64,000 bases of DNA. Origin: Lepidodermella squamata (Eukaryota; Gastrotricha). Below the pieces are notes generated by a model. The model saw only the letters and a list, made by a program, of their open reading frames with translations. It was not told the origin of the DNA and searched no databases. Within the stretch, counting starts at the first letter, position 1. The number at the start of each line of letters is the position of its first letter. This document shows, in pieces, positions 40,753 to 51,269 of the stretch. The DNA lies in assembly GCA_047495785.1 (NCBI GenBank), contig JBLDXI010000045.1, positions 434,001 to 498,000 of the forward strand, in the 5' to 3' direction. The position numbers and the translations under genes are program-made.

Positions 40753-41746
40753 TTACGCTACAGCCAAGAAGGCTACTGAAGCTGCCAATAAGATGAAAAC
40801 CACAACAGTAACGCTGATCAGTGCGATCTCAGTTTCCGTCAAATCGTCCGATCCTGATGGTGGTTGCTGCGTCGTAATAATAGGCTGGGTCGAGTCGCAT
40901 TCTTCGATTGTTGTGTTGAGGTCAAACTTGTCCATAGCCTCTCCGTTACACATATCCCCACAACACGTACATCTCGTGTTAATTTTGTCGGAATAAGGCG
41001 ATCCGCACCGATTACCTGGCGGAGTTGCACAACCCCAATAGTAGCGCTGAGGAGGGTCAAAGTTGCTTATCCTCCTAGTACTCCATTTTTTCTTGAATTC
41101 AATCCAATCTCAAGTCTAATAGCAAATCGTTTAGTCTGTAACTTACATAACAAGCCTGATTTTCAGTGCATGGTACTTCTATTGCTTTCTCCTTTGGTAG
41201 AATAGGCTCACTGACGTAATCACTATCCCGATTTCCAACTCCAGCTCCAAGACAGGTTTGATTGAAAACGGGAGGGTCATTGCAGGCCCCGTCGAGATTT
41301 CCGTTACACAGATTCCCGCAGCAAGTGCAGTATCTCGTGTAAACACTTTGATTGGCATTAACCTGAGGGTCCTTGTAGACTCCATCAGTGTTTTCGAAAA
41401 CATCACCGCACTTCAGTTGATATGCACTCAAGTCGGGGATATTGCTGGCGCAATTCCAAGAAAATTCAATTTTCACACGATAGATTGATCCATCTTGATT
41501 GTAAGTAGTCGTGTTGCGATAGTATTTCTGTTTTAAAAAATAACGAATTTATCAAAGAGTCAAGTTTTGAGACGAATTCAATACAAAGCAAAGCCCCTGG
41601 GCAGCATAACAACTTGATCGCAAGTCAGGTAAACTAGACTGATCACTCCATGCCATGTGACAGGACTGAGAGTTCACTCCGGAAATCAAAATCAACCCAT
41701 AAATTAGGGTGCAAATTTCAGCAAAAAAGTTCGAGACAAAAGCCAT
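40753..41746 (-). CDS. Cysteine-rich Ly6-like membrane-anchored protein A
   Basis: Exons 41746-41585, 41527-41147, 41091-40753 on the minus strand; 293 aa in frame. Signal peptide around LIYGLILISGVNS. The ectodomain has two CTCCG modules (TRYCTCCGNLCNG and RCTCCGDMCNG), the shared blocks SAYQLKCGDVFENTD and YYWGCATPPGNRCG, and several N-glycosylation sites. C-terminal hydrophobic helix ALISVTVVVFILLAASVAF, then a two- to four-residue end. Exon borders match copy B except that B has one more intron. The stop codon TAA overlaps a GTAAGT donor-like site (40755-40750), so an alternative longer C-terminus is conceivable. Probably a surface protein; function unknown. Confidence 0.75.
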
Positions 41747-42177
41747 TTTGATGCTAAGCAGAATAGCCTCGTAAATGAAAGTAATTTAAGGTGGTTATCT
41801 CTATCTCTAATTTTTTGCGCGATAGACAACGCAATATTTAGCTTTATCTCTTGTTATCTTTTTTCTGTGTTCTGTGTGCCTGCTTCAGATCTGTTTCTTG
41901 CGGTCATCATCGTGAAACTCGATTACTTTGAGATCAGAGGATCCTTCTACACACTGGAAACCCAACTGGAAGACGCACTGGAATAGCATGAATAATGCAC
42001 ATAGTTGCTTGCTGTTGAATTTCACTTTGCACCCACGTTGTTTTGGAACTAACCATAAGGCTAAATGAAACTAACTTACGTCACGCCCCCTCCACACGCC
42101 TTGCTTAATTACTCAACTCGAGGAACAAAAAGCGCTTGCAGTTGTTTGTTTTCCTCAAAGCCTCTTGAATTTAAAAA

Positions 42178-43279
42178 ATGAAGCTCCTACTCTGCCTGCA
42201 ACTTGCTATTATCCTTATCACTGTTTTTGCAGCTGAAATATATGCAGTAGCTCCACTCTATGGAACATGTGACCCTAACTCAAAAAACGCTACCTGTGGC
42301 CGAAATGCAGAGTGCGTCCAGGTTCCAGGGTGCTCAATGGGTGTCTGCAGGTGCCGCGATTCAAAAGATCGCCGGTTTTACGCAACATCCAACGGAATTG
42401 ACTGCGAGGGAATTCTAGCTCTAGGGGCTAATTGCTCAGGTATCGCTGGGTCCTCAGCCCTACCGCTTCGTGCTGAATGCGACTCAACTGGTACCGTGGT
42501 TTGTGAGGCTAATCTCGAAAAAAAGGGCGACTACGAATGCGTCGCGCCGTCTACGTGGATTCGAATGCCTGGCCTGGCGTGTAAATTGAATTCTACAACA
42601 GACTGCAATCCGCTGCTTGGCCTCGTTTGTTCGCCGCCGTCCAATAAATGCGCGTGTTTGCGCGGCACAACTTGGAAGGCCGACAAGTGTGAGACGACTT
42701 CGTCCGACCTCGAGTGCCGCTCTCACAATGATTGCCGATTTGGCTACGGCGAAAATGCTGTCTGTTTACACAACGCCCGCTGCATGTGTGGTGCCGGATC
42801 GACACCGGTTATGTACGCCCAGCTGAGCAACGATAATCAACGCAAATTTTTCATTAATCATTACTGCGCCCCAGGTAATAACCAACTTTTTTGCCAAAAT
42901 AGGAAAAAATCAAAGAGTTTAGATACCTTAAAAAATCCAGCTTAATAATAATAATATTTTGCTGTAAATTAATTTCAATTTTCAATTAATTTAATTAATT
43001 TTTTAATTTTTTGTGAATTAAGTTTTAATTTTTCTAATTTTTCCAGAACGAAGCATTTTCAGTGCCCTGAACCAAAACTGCACCGTCCCAGGATTCCCGA
43101 CTGGTCCTAAGGAGTTCTGCGGTAAATCTCTAGTTTGTCATCACTGCCCAGAATTCGGCTTGATGCCTGAGATGGGTCGGTGTTTGAACCTGACGAGCAC
43201 TCAATATGCGCCAGTTCGATCGAAAATTTACACAGCTGTAACTGCCGAAGGAATGTGCGCCGAAAACCGAGTTAATTGA
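42178..43279 (+). CDS. Secreted cysteine-rich protein with EB/EGF-like modules
   Basis: Exons 42178-42874 and 43047-43279; 309 aa in frame. A strong signal peptide (LLLCLQLAIILITVFAAEI) is followed by about 30 cysteines. Spacing such as C.....ATCGRNAECV..GCSMGVCRCR and CRSHNDCRFGYGENAVCLHN with CMCGAG resembles nematode EB modules or EGF-like repeats. The second exon has a further Cys-rich unit (CTVPG..FCGKSLVCHHCPE). No membrane helix beyond the signal. Likely an extracellular or cuticle/matrix protein. It lies divergently from the Ly6-like pair, with 430 bases between. Confidence 0.75.
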
Positions 43280-44815
43280 ACAGCGCCTTGGAAAAATAAT
43301 AAAAACAGTCATTTCTTCTTGCCACTCAGCTTTTATTCATTATCATAATATCGTTTTTTGTGTTGATTTTCATTTAGATTTTGTATTCAGCCGTACACGT
43401 TTCGCTAAGTATAAGAAGATCGGGTTTTCACAGCACTATCAATAAGATGATGAGAGAAGCCTACGTAGAAGTTTGGCTAAAACAAGACTGGCGGAGGGTA
43501 GTGAGTAGCAACTCAATGACGATTATTTTGATGCGATAACGACAGCAAATCTTTTTTCTATATATCTGAGGAGAGAAATAATTCATGTGCGCTACAACTG
43601 CAATCACACGCTCATAAAGGTTTTACGTCATCCCAATCGAAAAAGGTTCACAGTATTTTGTTTTCACTCACATCAGAGGTTTGAATAGAACAAGGTGATG
43701 AAAAACGCGGCTACCTCTCGCAAAAAATTGGTATTCAATTCACGTGATAATATCTCAGGTAATATCAGGATGATTATATATTCGCCACGCTTCACTGAAT
43801 CGCAACAAAATAATGATGATTAGGCATCACTCACGCACAGTATTATTATTATAAAGGAGAATTTTCGTATGACGATTTTACGCGACATCAAAAACTCAGG
43901 CTTTTTATAGGGCTACGGCGCGAAACGATAACAAAGCCAAATGTTTATATAATAAGCAGATCGCATATCAGATTTCATCTCAGCCAAAAATCAATTTTTG
44001 ATATTATCGAATTTTTTTAATACTTTTATACGATAATTTATTCTGATTTTTTCTCGATTTTTTTCAAGACGGGGATCACGCTAATTACTATCGCTTGACT
44101 ATCAGATATTCGACGGGTTATATAATGCTGTTCGTTGTTATATGGATGATTTCTCTAGATGAAACTCTTGAAAGTCGGGTAACAATAAAGAGAGTAGAAA
44201 AAGAAAGCCGAAAAAAAATCGAACGCGCTACAAAAAGTTGGCGCCTTCGTTGCTATGTACAACATTTTTGTTTTATCACAGTTTGACAGCTGGCTGTCGA
44301 CAAGGCTTGCGTCCGTACGTCGTTCTTCCCCTCACTTTTTACAACATGCATTCATTTATCACAACATGTCGGTGCTAGATGCATCGACTCGCTTGGTCCC
44401 TGGGCGTCCAAAAACCACCCGCGTCCACGTGTTAGAAAAATATCAATCATCTTCGCACATCACGCCGTCCAATATAATCATTCCATCACGCTCCGTCCAA
44501 CATTCACATCATCTCTCGGTACAGATAAGATGAGAAAATGAGAAAAAAGATTGTTGCGTAATAAGGTAACAAGTCCTATTACAGGCAAGACTTGGCCTAT
44601 ATACAACTGAGATCATTTTTCCGCGCGAAAACTGGCTACGTAAGAATTCTCAATACTATTTAGCAGAGCTATTGCTATCATAGGATACAATAGTTACAGC
44701 TCTTTTAAATAACAACCAGAGAATAGTAGGTATATCGCTGATAGAGTGAGACGTTTTAGTAGAAAAAAATAGAACGAAATCAGTCGTTACAGTATGTTTT
44801 TTTGGTCTTATAATA
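43280..44815. other. Intergenic; no gene supported
   Basis: AT-rich with scattered ATT and ATA microsatellites (e.g. 43838-43848). The plus-strand frames at 44095-44533 have no domain pattern, and no consistent exon chain was found. Confidence 0.45.
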
Positions 44816-44817
44816 AG

Positions 44818-45095
44818 CTTTTAAGATTCTGGCTGAGAGTTTGATAGATTTGAGATTATCTGCTCATCGACTTGCCACTCTGACTCGAATTCGAATTCAT
44901 GACCAAGATGTGCCAATTCGCAGCTTGTCGCTCGCGAACAGTAAGACGAGCATTCCAGATACTCTCTGTATTGAAGATAAAACGTTATAAAAAGGCTGAG
45001 AAATTCGGGTACACCATACTCACCTTACTCGCCCACGAACGAAGCGCGTGTCCTTGATGCTCAGGACGCGGCGCGTCAAATCGCAAGTTAACACG
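44818..45095 (-). CDS. Possible two-exon 3' end of an unrecognised gene
   Basis: On the minus strand a TTTCTTTAG acceptor (ends at 45096) opens a 73-base exon, then GTGAGT...ATACAG (intron ~70 bases), then an exon to TAA. One frame is open through both exons and gives about 70 residues, including DLTRRVLSIKDTRFVRGRV, EYLECSSYCSRATSCELAH, and an acidic tail ending NLSNSQPES. No ATG is in frame in these exons, so a first exon must lie upstream. TATA-like elements on the minus strand at about 45197-45208 (CTATAAAAGG) and 45936-45946 (CTATAAAAAGG) could be promoters. The product is not recognised; this may instead be a chance frame. Confidence 0.35.
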
Positions 45096-45109
45096 TCTAA
45101 AGAAAATGA

Positions 45110-46850
45110 ACAGAAAAGGTTAGAAATTTCTGGAAAATAGCTGGTGGTTTTTTGGTGGTCTGATCGAAGTGAAAGGTAAAAAGCGCGCTGGGGTGGGCCT
45201 TTTATAGCGCAGGTAGCACGAAAATTGGCTCGGCTGTTCGGTTGTGTTTATGCGCACACAAACTCGCAATAATGAGCGCCTATTTTATTTTAAAACTTAA
45301 AGAATTATTTATGACGCGAGATGAGCGCGCGCGCGCTCAGTGGAGAGAGAAAAATAAAACGCGCCTCGCTCTCTTTCGTCTTCGGGCGAAGGGCGCGCTA
45401 TTCATTATTGAAAGGCAGGTAGTAGGTGTATTGAGCGAAAATTTCGTCGCTCTAAAAGAGCGCGCCGGCTTTGTGTGTTGATTGGCGACGGCGTTGAACG
45501 CAATAATAAAACGCGATAGAACAATAATAGGAGTAATAACAACCGAAAACGTCACAGCAGCAGCAGCAGCGATGGCAGGCAGTTGAATGGCGCGCGCACG
45601 GGAGTGGATGGGCGCGCGCTCGTGTATTGATTGGCGCGCGTCCCTAGCAACAGCGCTCGATGACCTTGCGGCGAGACGCGCGCGCTGTTATAAACGCATA
45701 TAAAATGCAATTGATTGCGTGCTGCCACTTTGATTGCCTTGTCACAGCAGCGCCGGGAGAACGCTCGTACAAGTCGTCCGGTTTCGGGCGCCAAAGTTGA
45801 TTGTTTGCGCTGAACAACGCGCGCGCGCAAGGCGAAAAGCGCAATATTTTATTTATAGTTATATACCTGTGATGGTACTCTAAGATGCGGGCAACACCTG
45901 CGCGTGCGTGTGGCCAGCGCCTTGTAGCCCACCTTTTTATAGGCCGGGCGGATGTTCGAATGTCGACGAGTGATTTCGGTGACTAAACAGAGCCGTGCGG
46001 CAGCTGTTCGCATCTCCAAGAGCAATCAACAATCATGACATGGGGCCTCTTCGCTGGCTATAATAAAGTAATAATACAGGGCGATGATGATGACAGACGT
46101 CTTGGCAGAGGTAAACGCACCGATCGATCGATCAGGGTTCACCTGCGTTGCAAAACGTGCCGACACAGTGGCAAGTCAAGCCTCGTTAAAATTGTGCGCA
46201 CGCCGCCACCTTAATGGAAAATTATTATCACAGCTATTAATTAGCGATATATAAATTAAATGATTCGAAACGAAACGCGAGAAACAGCGTTTACTTTTAT
46301 TTTCGCGACGAAGCGTGGTTTATAAACTAGGCGTTGCGCGACGTGCGATAATTTTCGTGAATAAAAACCGAGGGAAGCAAGGGAGATAGATGATAAGCTG
46401 GTTGCGGGCGCATCACGCGGTTGCGCAACCGCAAAAATATACCAGCGAGGAGCGTGCGAGTGCGATTTTGTCGGTGCGCACCGGGCGCGCGGCGCCTCGA
46501 AACCAAGAACAATAACATGATTATTATTACGGGCTAAGATAATAATTCTTCCCGGTGCGACAAGTGTCGTCTTCCTCCAGCCGTAATCCATCGAGCCGCA
46601 ACGTTATTAGCCCACACCTTTCTTCATTGCGCACATTATCTCGTTGAGGCCGACCGGGCTCATTCAGCCCAACTTATCAGTGACATCAGGTAACAGTCTA
46701 ATTTTCACGTTACTCTCACGTCGATTTCTTTCGAGATTTGCTGATGAAGCCAGCAAAAAGTGTGGTGAAGTAAATAAAATGAGCTTATGCATAATTGTGA
46801 TGAGGCATGTTTTTGCATATTTTAAACACATCTTGGGATTTGCGAAGCCG
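45110..46850. promoter_or_regulatory. GC-rich, CGCG-rich region with two minus-strand TATA elements
   Basis: Composition resembles the 6-11 kb region: many CGCG/GCGC runs (45326-45338, 45594-45625, 45676-45690, 45818-45832) and CAG/ATT repeats. Minus-strand TATA boxes with good context are at about 45197-45208 and 45936-45946; the second is followed about 65 bases on by a GTATAT donor (45862-45867), as for a short 5' UTR exon. CACCTG occurs at about 45894 and 46140. Frames here are read-through of GC-rich DNA and are not called. The promoter assignment is inferred. Confidence 0.35.
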
Positions 46851-46851
46851 A

Positions 46852-46923
46852 GGTTCCATGGTGTAGCGGTTAGCACTCTGGACTCTGAATCCAGCGACTC
46901 GAGTTCGATTCTCGATGGGACCT
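46852..46923 (+). tRNA. trnQ-CTG: tRNA-Gln (CTG)
   Basis: 72 bases with a full cloverleaf: acceptor GGTTCCA with TGGGACC (one G-T pair), box A GTGTAGCGGTTAGCAC, anticodon loop ACTCTGAA giving CTG, and T arm with GAGTTCGATTCTC. No intron. A TTTT run lies shortly downstream (about 46929). It decodes CAG. Confidence 0.95.
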
Positions 46924-47246
46924 TCACATTTTGCTGGCAATTTTTTTATTTTTATTTTTATTTATTTATTTTTTCATTTTATCAGGTCTGTATTGCAATG
47001 AACAAGCCTGAAATCTTTCCTTATAAAAAAATTAAATTGGCTGTAATAATTCAGATTCCCATCGGATGCAGACATTGATAACTTGAAATAGCAGGAACGT
47101 TATGAAGTTTATGAAAATTACGTGACTCCAGGTATGCTAAGAAAAAGTAAACCAATAATTTTTAAATGGAATAATTTATTAAGCAAAGCCTGTGTCGATG
47201 AAAATAAAAAAGGGTGGTATCCATTGCTAAAATGAATCATATAATT
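46924..47246. other. AT-rich spacer between tRNA-Gln and U4
   Basis: Nothing coding or structural is seen; a T/A-rich run lies at 46940-46985. Confidence 0.5.
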
Positions 47247-47326
47247 GTGTGCATATGCAAATTATTCATAAAATAATATCGACTACTATAATAAAAAGCG
47301 GCTCGAATCTTTAAAAGATAATAATT
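47247..47326 (+). promoter_or_regulatory. snRNA promoter of U4 (PSE-like element and TATA-like element)
   Basis: The block TGTGCATATGCAAATTATT at about 47250-47268 and ATAATAAAAAGCGGCTCGAA at about 47289-47308 are shared with the truncated copy at 24480-24559, at almost the same distances from the AGCTTTGCGC start. The conservation between two unlinked copies shows these are the promoter elements. The upstream block sits about 60-75 bases before the start, the usual place for a proximal sequence element. Confidence 0.7.
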
Positions 47327-47466
47327 AGCTTTGCGCAGTGGCAGTTCCATACTCAGTGAGGTGCAAACCGAGAGGTGGAAATTGCTAATTGAAAACTACC
47401 CCAATTACCCGCTCTGAGGACCTACGGGTCCCCTGTAGCACTTTCTGGAGCCCCACAAGGGGCTAT
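47327..47466 (+). ncRNA. U4: U4 spliceosomal snRNA
   Basis: The 5' end AGCTTTGCGCAGTGGCAG is the invariant U4 start that pairs with U6. Then comes the 5' stem-loop with a k-turn-like asymmetric bulge (TTCCA...TGGAA arms), TTGCTAATTGAAAACT (U4/U6 stem I region), a hairpin GGACC-TAC-GGGTCC, an Sm-type site ACTTTCTGG, and a terminal hairpin AGCCCC-ACAA-GGGGCT. Size about 140 bases fits. The order of elements is that of U4 in all animals. Confidence 0.92.
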
Positions 47467-47558
47467 GAACATAAAAACAAATTAGCGGTTTTTATTTGTT
47501 TGAAGGCTCGGAAAACATCGATGAAAAATTATTAACTATGCAAAAGGCGAACATTATT

Positions 47559-48758
47559 TTAGCTGGAAAACGGGCTTTGTACTTCAGATTGACCTCCTAA
47601 GAAAGCGTCTGGCCACAGACCAAGTATAGGCGATAAGGCGCTTTGACAGTATTCCGTCGATTCTGTCATATCGGAGCTGTAAGATGCAGAGCTAGCTGCC
47701 TCCAAATCATCCATCGAAGTGCGCATATCGTCAAAAAACGCGTCGTCAATCAGTGCCGTCGTACATGGTGGAGGTTCGATTGGATAATGTTTGCAGACAA
47801 TGCACTCGAGATCGTTTGAAAACGGATTAAATACCGGGAAAACTTCGATTTTCGTGTTCAAAAACGTCCCGTCTTTACGAACAGCAACCAGCCCATGAAC
47901 AACCGCCTTATTCGCCCGCCCTTGAACAGCACTCGTCAGTACCTGTGTGATAGTTTCGTAAAATTGAGGATAGACGCTCAAGAAAAAATTTGCGCCAATA
48001 GCCTCGAGCGGTAGCCAGCCAATCGCTTGAGTCATTTTTTCGTCTGCGAAAGTTGTTGTGAACATTTCGTCGAACTGATGCCTGGTTGTGAAATGGCGCG
48101 AAGTGACTGGTTCGAGAATTGAACTCTGCGGCCGAATCCATCTCGCGAGACCGACAAAACACAAAGTAAGCTCATCGTAAGATGCAAGTTGCCCGCAAAC
48201 TTCGAACGGTTTCGATTCGGAATCGCCGTTATAAGATCTTAAATTACAATGAAAATGCCGCCGCCGACTTCCACGGCCGATTTCAATCGGCGATTGCATT
48301 GAGGACCGGATACGGATCAAATCTTGATCACTGCCTGATATTTGATCGAAAATAGTCGAATTCAGCCACGATTCTTGCGTAGCGCCGAGTAAGTTGAAAA
48401 CAGTTGGTGTTACAAAGCGAATTCGCCCGGTATTGATATCGGCGGCGAAAATGAAGCTATCCGTCGCTGTGAGCAATAATTTGGCGAATTCGTCGTCGTC
48501 TAAGAACTGGGCCTGTCTCGCCGACTGCGCTCGAATCAAATCGACAGCCCATTTCATCACCTCCAGTTTTATTGGGTTTTTTCGTTTGCGAATGGCACCT
48601 GATGAAGACGACGCGGCTGGTTTATTCCTGCCTTCTGTGATCCAGTTGCGATACTGATGTAGCATCAGAATGAACTTTTTAAATTCATGCCGGCGACGTC
48701 GCTCCACTTCAGCATGGCTAATAGTTGGTGATGGCTCGTTAGGTGAAACGTTGCTCAT
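47559..48758 (-). CDS. bHLH-PAS transcription factor, ARNT/BMAL class, copy 1 (intronless)
   Basis: Single exon, 399 aa. bHLH at about residues 14-75: basic region HAEVERRRRHEFKKFI with the H..E..RR pattern, then a Ser-rich loop with KRK and a second helix. PAS-A follows (FAKLLLTATDSFIFAADI, TPTVFNLLGATQESW), then PAS-B with FTTRHQFDEMFTTTFADEK and NPFSNDLECIVCKHYP, the last close to ARNT/BMAL NPYSDEIEYI. The C-terminal tail is short and Ser/Asp-rich. It would bind E-box-like DNA as a heterodimer partner of other bHLH-PAS proteins. It is quite divergent and has no intron in a region where most genes have several. No trans-splice acceptor is visible close to the start. Confidence 0.78.
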   Translation of the reverse strand: MSNVSPNEPSPTISHAEVERRRRHEFKKFILMLHQYRNWITEGRNKPAASSSSGAIRKRKNPIKLEVMKWAVDLIRAQSARQAQFLDDDEFAKLLLTATDSFIFAADINTGRIRFVTPTVFNLLGATQESWLNSTIFDQISGSDQDLIRIRSSMQSPIEIGRGSRRRHFHCNLRSYNGDSESKPFEVCGQLASYDELTLCFVGLARWIRPQSSILEPVTSRHFTTRHQFDEMFTTTFADEKMTQAIGWLPLEAIGANFFLSVYPQFYETITQVLTSAVQGRANKAVVHGLVAVRKDGTFLNTKIEVFPVFNPFSNDLECIVCKHYPIEPPPCTTALIDDAFFDDMRTSMDDLEAASSASYSSDMTESTEYCQSALSPILGLWPDAFLGGQSEVQSPFSS

Positions 48759-49751
48759 TTTAAAATTTTAAAGTAAATGTTAGCGTGTTAAACACACTTC
48801 CGATATTTTTTCACCTCTTTATATATCTATTTCTATCGTGATTATATCGGGAGTTGAAATGCAGGTTCCGGTCACGACTATCTATAGCGGTTCAAGCGTA
48901 ATAATATCACAGCATCAGCCTGATTCATGCTCTCACAACTGCGTAGGTGACGTATCGTATGCTTTTTTAAGCCATACATGTTACTATTTTTTACTGTTAA
49001 GTTTTACTATACGTGCTTTGGCCGTTTAAAATGTCGTGTAATCGTGATGGTGACTTGGATTCGTCATTTCAAAACGGAAACAGCGAGAGTAAGTAGGTAA
49101 AAATAAGCTGACTCAGGTTTGCTCAGCCTGGTTTCACGGGGTAAAACTATAGAGAAAATAGTGCACTTCCGGGCTACCGTAAAAAAGCTCTTATTCTGAA
49201 AAAAACCCAACGTTTTTCAGGTCTTGAAAATCAGGAAAAAATTATAAAAATTATCAGAATTGAATAAGCATAAGGGGTGCCGATTTCCGATGGAGAAGAA
49301 CATTTTTTAATTATACCTTGATTTTTATAATGTAAAAAAAATAGCTGCAGGTATGGGTAAATTCGGACACTTCATTAGCTTTATTAAAAAGCGAAGAATT
49401 TCTTTCTTAACATTGGTTCCCTTAGATGAGAGACACTGCTTGATTGCTTTATTGATTTGCTTGCAATAATATTCATTTCAGGATTTGTTACCGCTGGAAA
49501 GTTGATGTCCCAGGCTACCGCGTGCATTTTTCGTTCTTATATTTTTTTAAGCCGCCCTATATATGAGAGTGAAGGTGAAATGGCAAAGTGTCCCAATTTA
49601 TACCACATCCAAATTTAACCAGCGTTCGGTATGTAGCATACGATCTCTTGAAAATGAAGCTTTCAATAATCGATTTTTTTTGTTTTATTTGGATCAACTT
49701 GTTTGTTCGCAAATAAGTATGAAAGAATTGAATAAATTATTCGTCTCACTG
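48759..49751. other. Spacer between the two bHLH-PAS genes; no gene seen
   Basis: AT-rich, with only short frames lacking domain patterns. It must hold the promoter of copy 1. Confidence 0.5.
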
Positions 49752-51035
49752 TTAAATCGGCGAATTATCATAATTGGTCGATGACGAATAAGGAGGAGTA
49801 CCGAATGTTCCGAGCGCCGCTGTAGTCTCATTGTTTGTCCCAACGGCCTGAACTCCTTGAACCAAATTGGGTGGCGAATGGCCTCCAGTTGGCATAAACG
49901 CTGCCGACGGATGGTGAATCGGATTACCAAGCGTGGCCGGGTAGTGCTTGCAAACGATGAATAGCACTCTTTTAGAGAATGGGTTCACGATTGGAGCAAT
50001 TTTTACGTCGAAAATCGTCGAGCCTACGAAGCCATATTGAGCAACTGCTTGCAACCCACTAATCACACGCTGTTCCGTCGTTGCGCCACTCGCGATTGCG
50101 TTGAGATATTCAGAAAGCTGCGAATCGAAAGCGTCCGCGTAAATCGATCGCAAAAAATTTGGCACTGTCGCGAAATCGTGAGGCCACTTCCAGCCTAAAT
50201 AACACGTTAATCGATGATCTGCGTAAGTGACCGGAAAGTTCGGCGCCTCGATTTTGTGACGAGTCGTGAAATGATCGGAATTCGACTCGGCGACGAACCC
50301 CGGCGTCTCTCGAATCAATTGAGCAGCCGCTACGAAGCAATTGCCATTTTTAAGGTGGCCACTGATTCGAAATTTTTGATAATTGCCGTTATTATTCGAT
50401 CTGATTTTGCAGTGAACTTCACTACTTGTCGCGTGTTCAGCATCGATTCTCGGTGATTCAGGCGATGAAGTGACTGTGTAGTTGAAAATTCGTGAATCTT
50501 CAGGGTGAATGAATTCATTAATCGATGGCGAGGACAGCCAATCATTTGCTGTGAACCCGGTTAAATCCCAGACGGAATTTGTGACGGCTAATACTTTACC
50601 GTTCGGGATACGAATCGAAAACATGAAGCAATCACAGGCTTTCAGCATCAAGCCCTGGAATTCGTTGTCTGACGTGAAAAGCGGCCGGTTAATCGCGGTG
50701 TTAAACGGTGGTTGGCATTCAATAAATTCGATGGTTTTCTCTAAAATCGCCAGCTTTTTCGGCCGCCGATCGCCGCTGGAAGGCTGGTCGTCTATGTAAC
50801 TCGCATCAAGCTGTAGACACCTTGGAACGTACTGCCCCAGCATTTGGACGTATTTAGTAAATTTCATCCGCCGGCACTGCTCGACCTCGCGGTGCGTTCT
50901 TCGCCGGCGCTCGGTTAACGGGTCAATATCGCCGTAGTCGTAGTCTGCCGATTCACATTTTGCACTGTTTGAATCGAGCAGCTCATCGTCAAGCGAACTG
51001 TGCCCCCTCATGTCGTCCATTCCATGCATTGACAT
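49752..51035 (-). CDS. bHLH-PAS transcription factor, ARNT/BMAL class, copy 2 (intronless)
   Basis: Single exon, 427 aa. bHLH at about residues 43-100: ERRRRTHREVEQCRRMKFTK with the ARNT-type H..E..RR basic region, then a loop with RRPKKLAILEKTIEFIE as helix 2. PAS-A: FQGLMLKACDCFMFSIRIPN, VWDLTGFTANDWL, EFIHPEDSRIF. PAS-B: HFTTRHKIEAPNFPVTYADH, LGWKWPHDF, and NPFSKRVLFIVCKHYP. The C-terminus is Pro/Thr/Asn-rich, possibly a transactivation tail. Layout and the VCKHYP end of PAS-B are shared with copy 1, so they are tandem paralogues, well diverged. Neither has introns. The partner and the process (circadian, hypoxia or neuronal) cannot be told from sequence. Confidence 0.8.
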   Translation of the reverse strand: MSMHGMDDMRGHSSLDDELLDSNSAKCESADYDYGDIDPLTERRRRTHREVEQCRRMKFTKYVQMLGQYVPRCLQLDASYIDDQPSSGDRRPKKLAILEKTIEFIECQPPFNTAINRPLFTSDNEFQGLMLKACDCFMFSIRIPNGKVLAVTNSVWDLTGFTANDWLSSPSINEFIHPEDSRIFNYTVTSSPESPRIDAEHATSSEVHCKIRSNNNGNYQKFRISGHLKNGNCFVAAAQLIRETPGFVAESNSDHFTTRHKIEAPNFPVTYADHRLTCYLGWKWPHDFATVPNFLRSIYADAFDSQLSEYLNAIASGATTEQRVISGLQAVAQYGFVGSTIFDVKIAPIVNPFSKRVLFIVCKHYPATLGNPIHHPSAAFMPTGGHSPPNLVQGVQAVGTNNETTAALGTFGTPPYSSSTNYDNSPI

Positions 51036-51269
51036 GAGTTAACTACTATAATATACCCAGTGTGTTGCAACCCTGCTTACACATGAGCATTAAAGTTTTG
51101 GTGAAATGCACTTGGAAAAGTTTAGTGGCTACGTAAACAAGACTACAACAATACCACGCTATTTTGTCAAAAAGTAAAAACTATTATGCATTTTCATATC
51201 GCGACGAGCTGAAGTAAAATGAATTTGAACGCAATAAATCACGCAGTTTTTTTATTCAATTTCGAATTT
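51036..51269. other. Short spacer with CAMKMT poly(A) signal
   Basis: A minus-strand AATAAA at about 51250 lies 20 bases past the CAMKMT stop. The bHLH-PAS copy 2 promoter must also lie here. Confidence 0.5.

Noticed and set aside
46644-47078. 144-codon frame on the plus strand
   Set aside because: It runs straight through the tRNA-Gln gene and a poly-T/A tract, so it is not coding.
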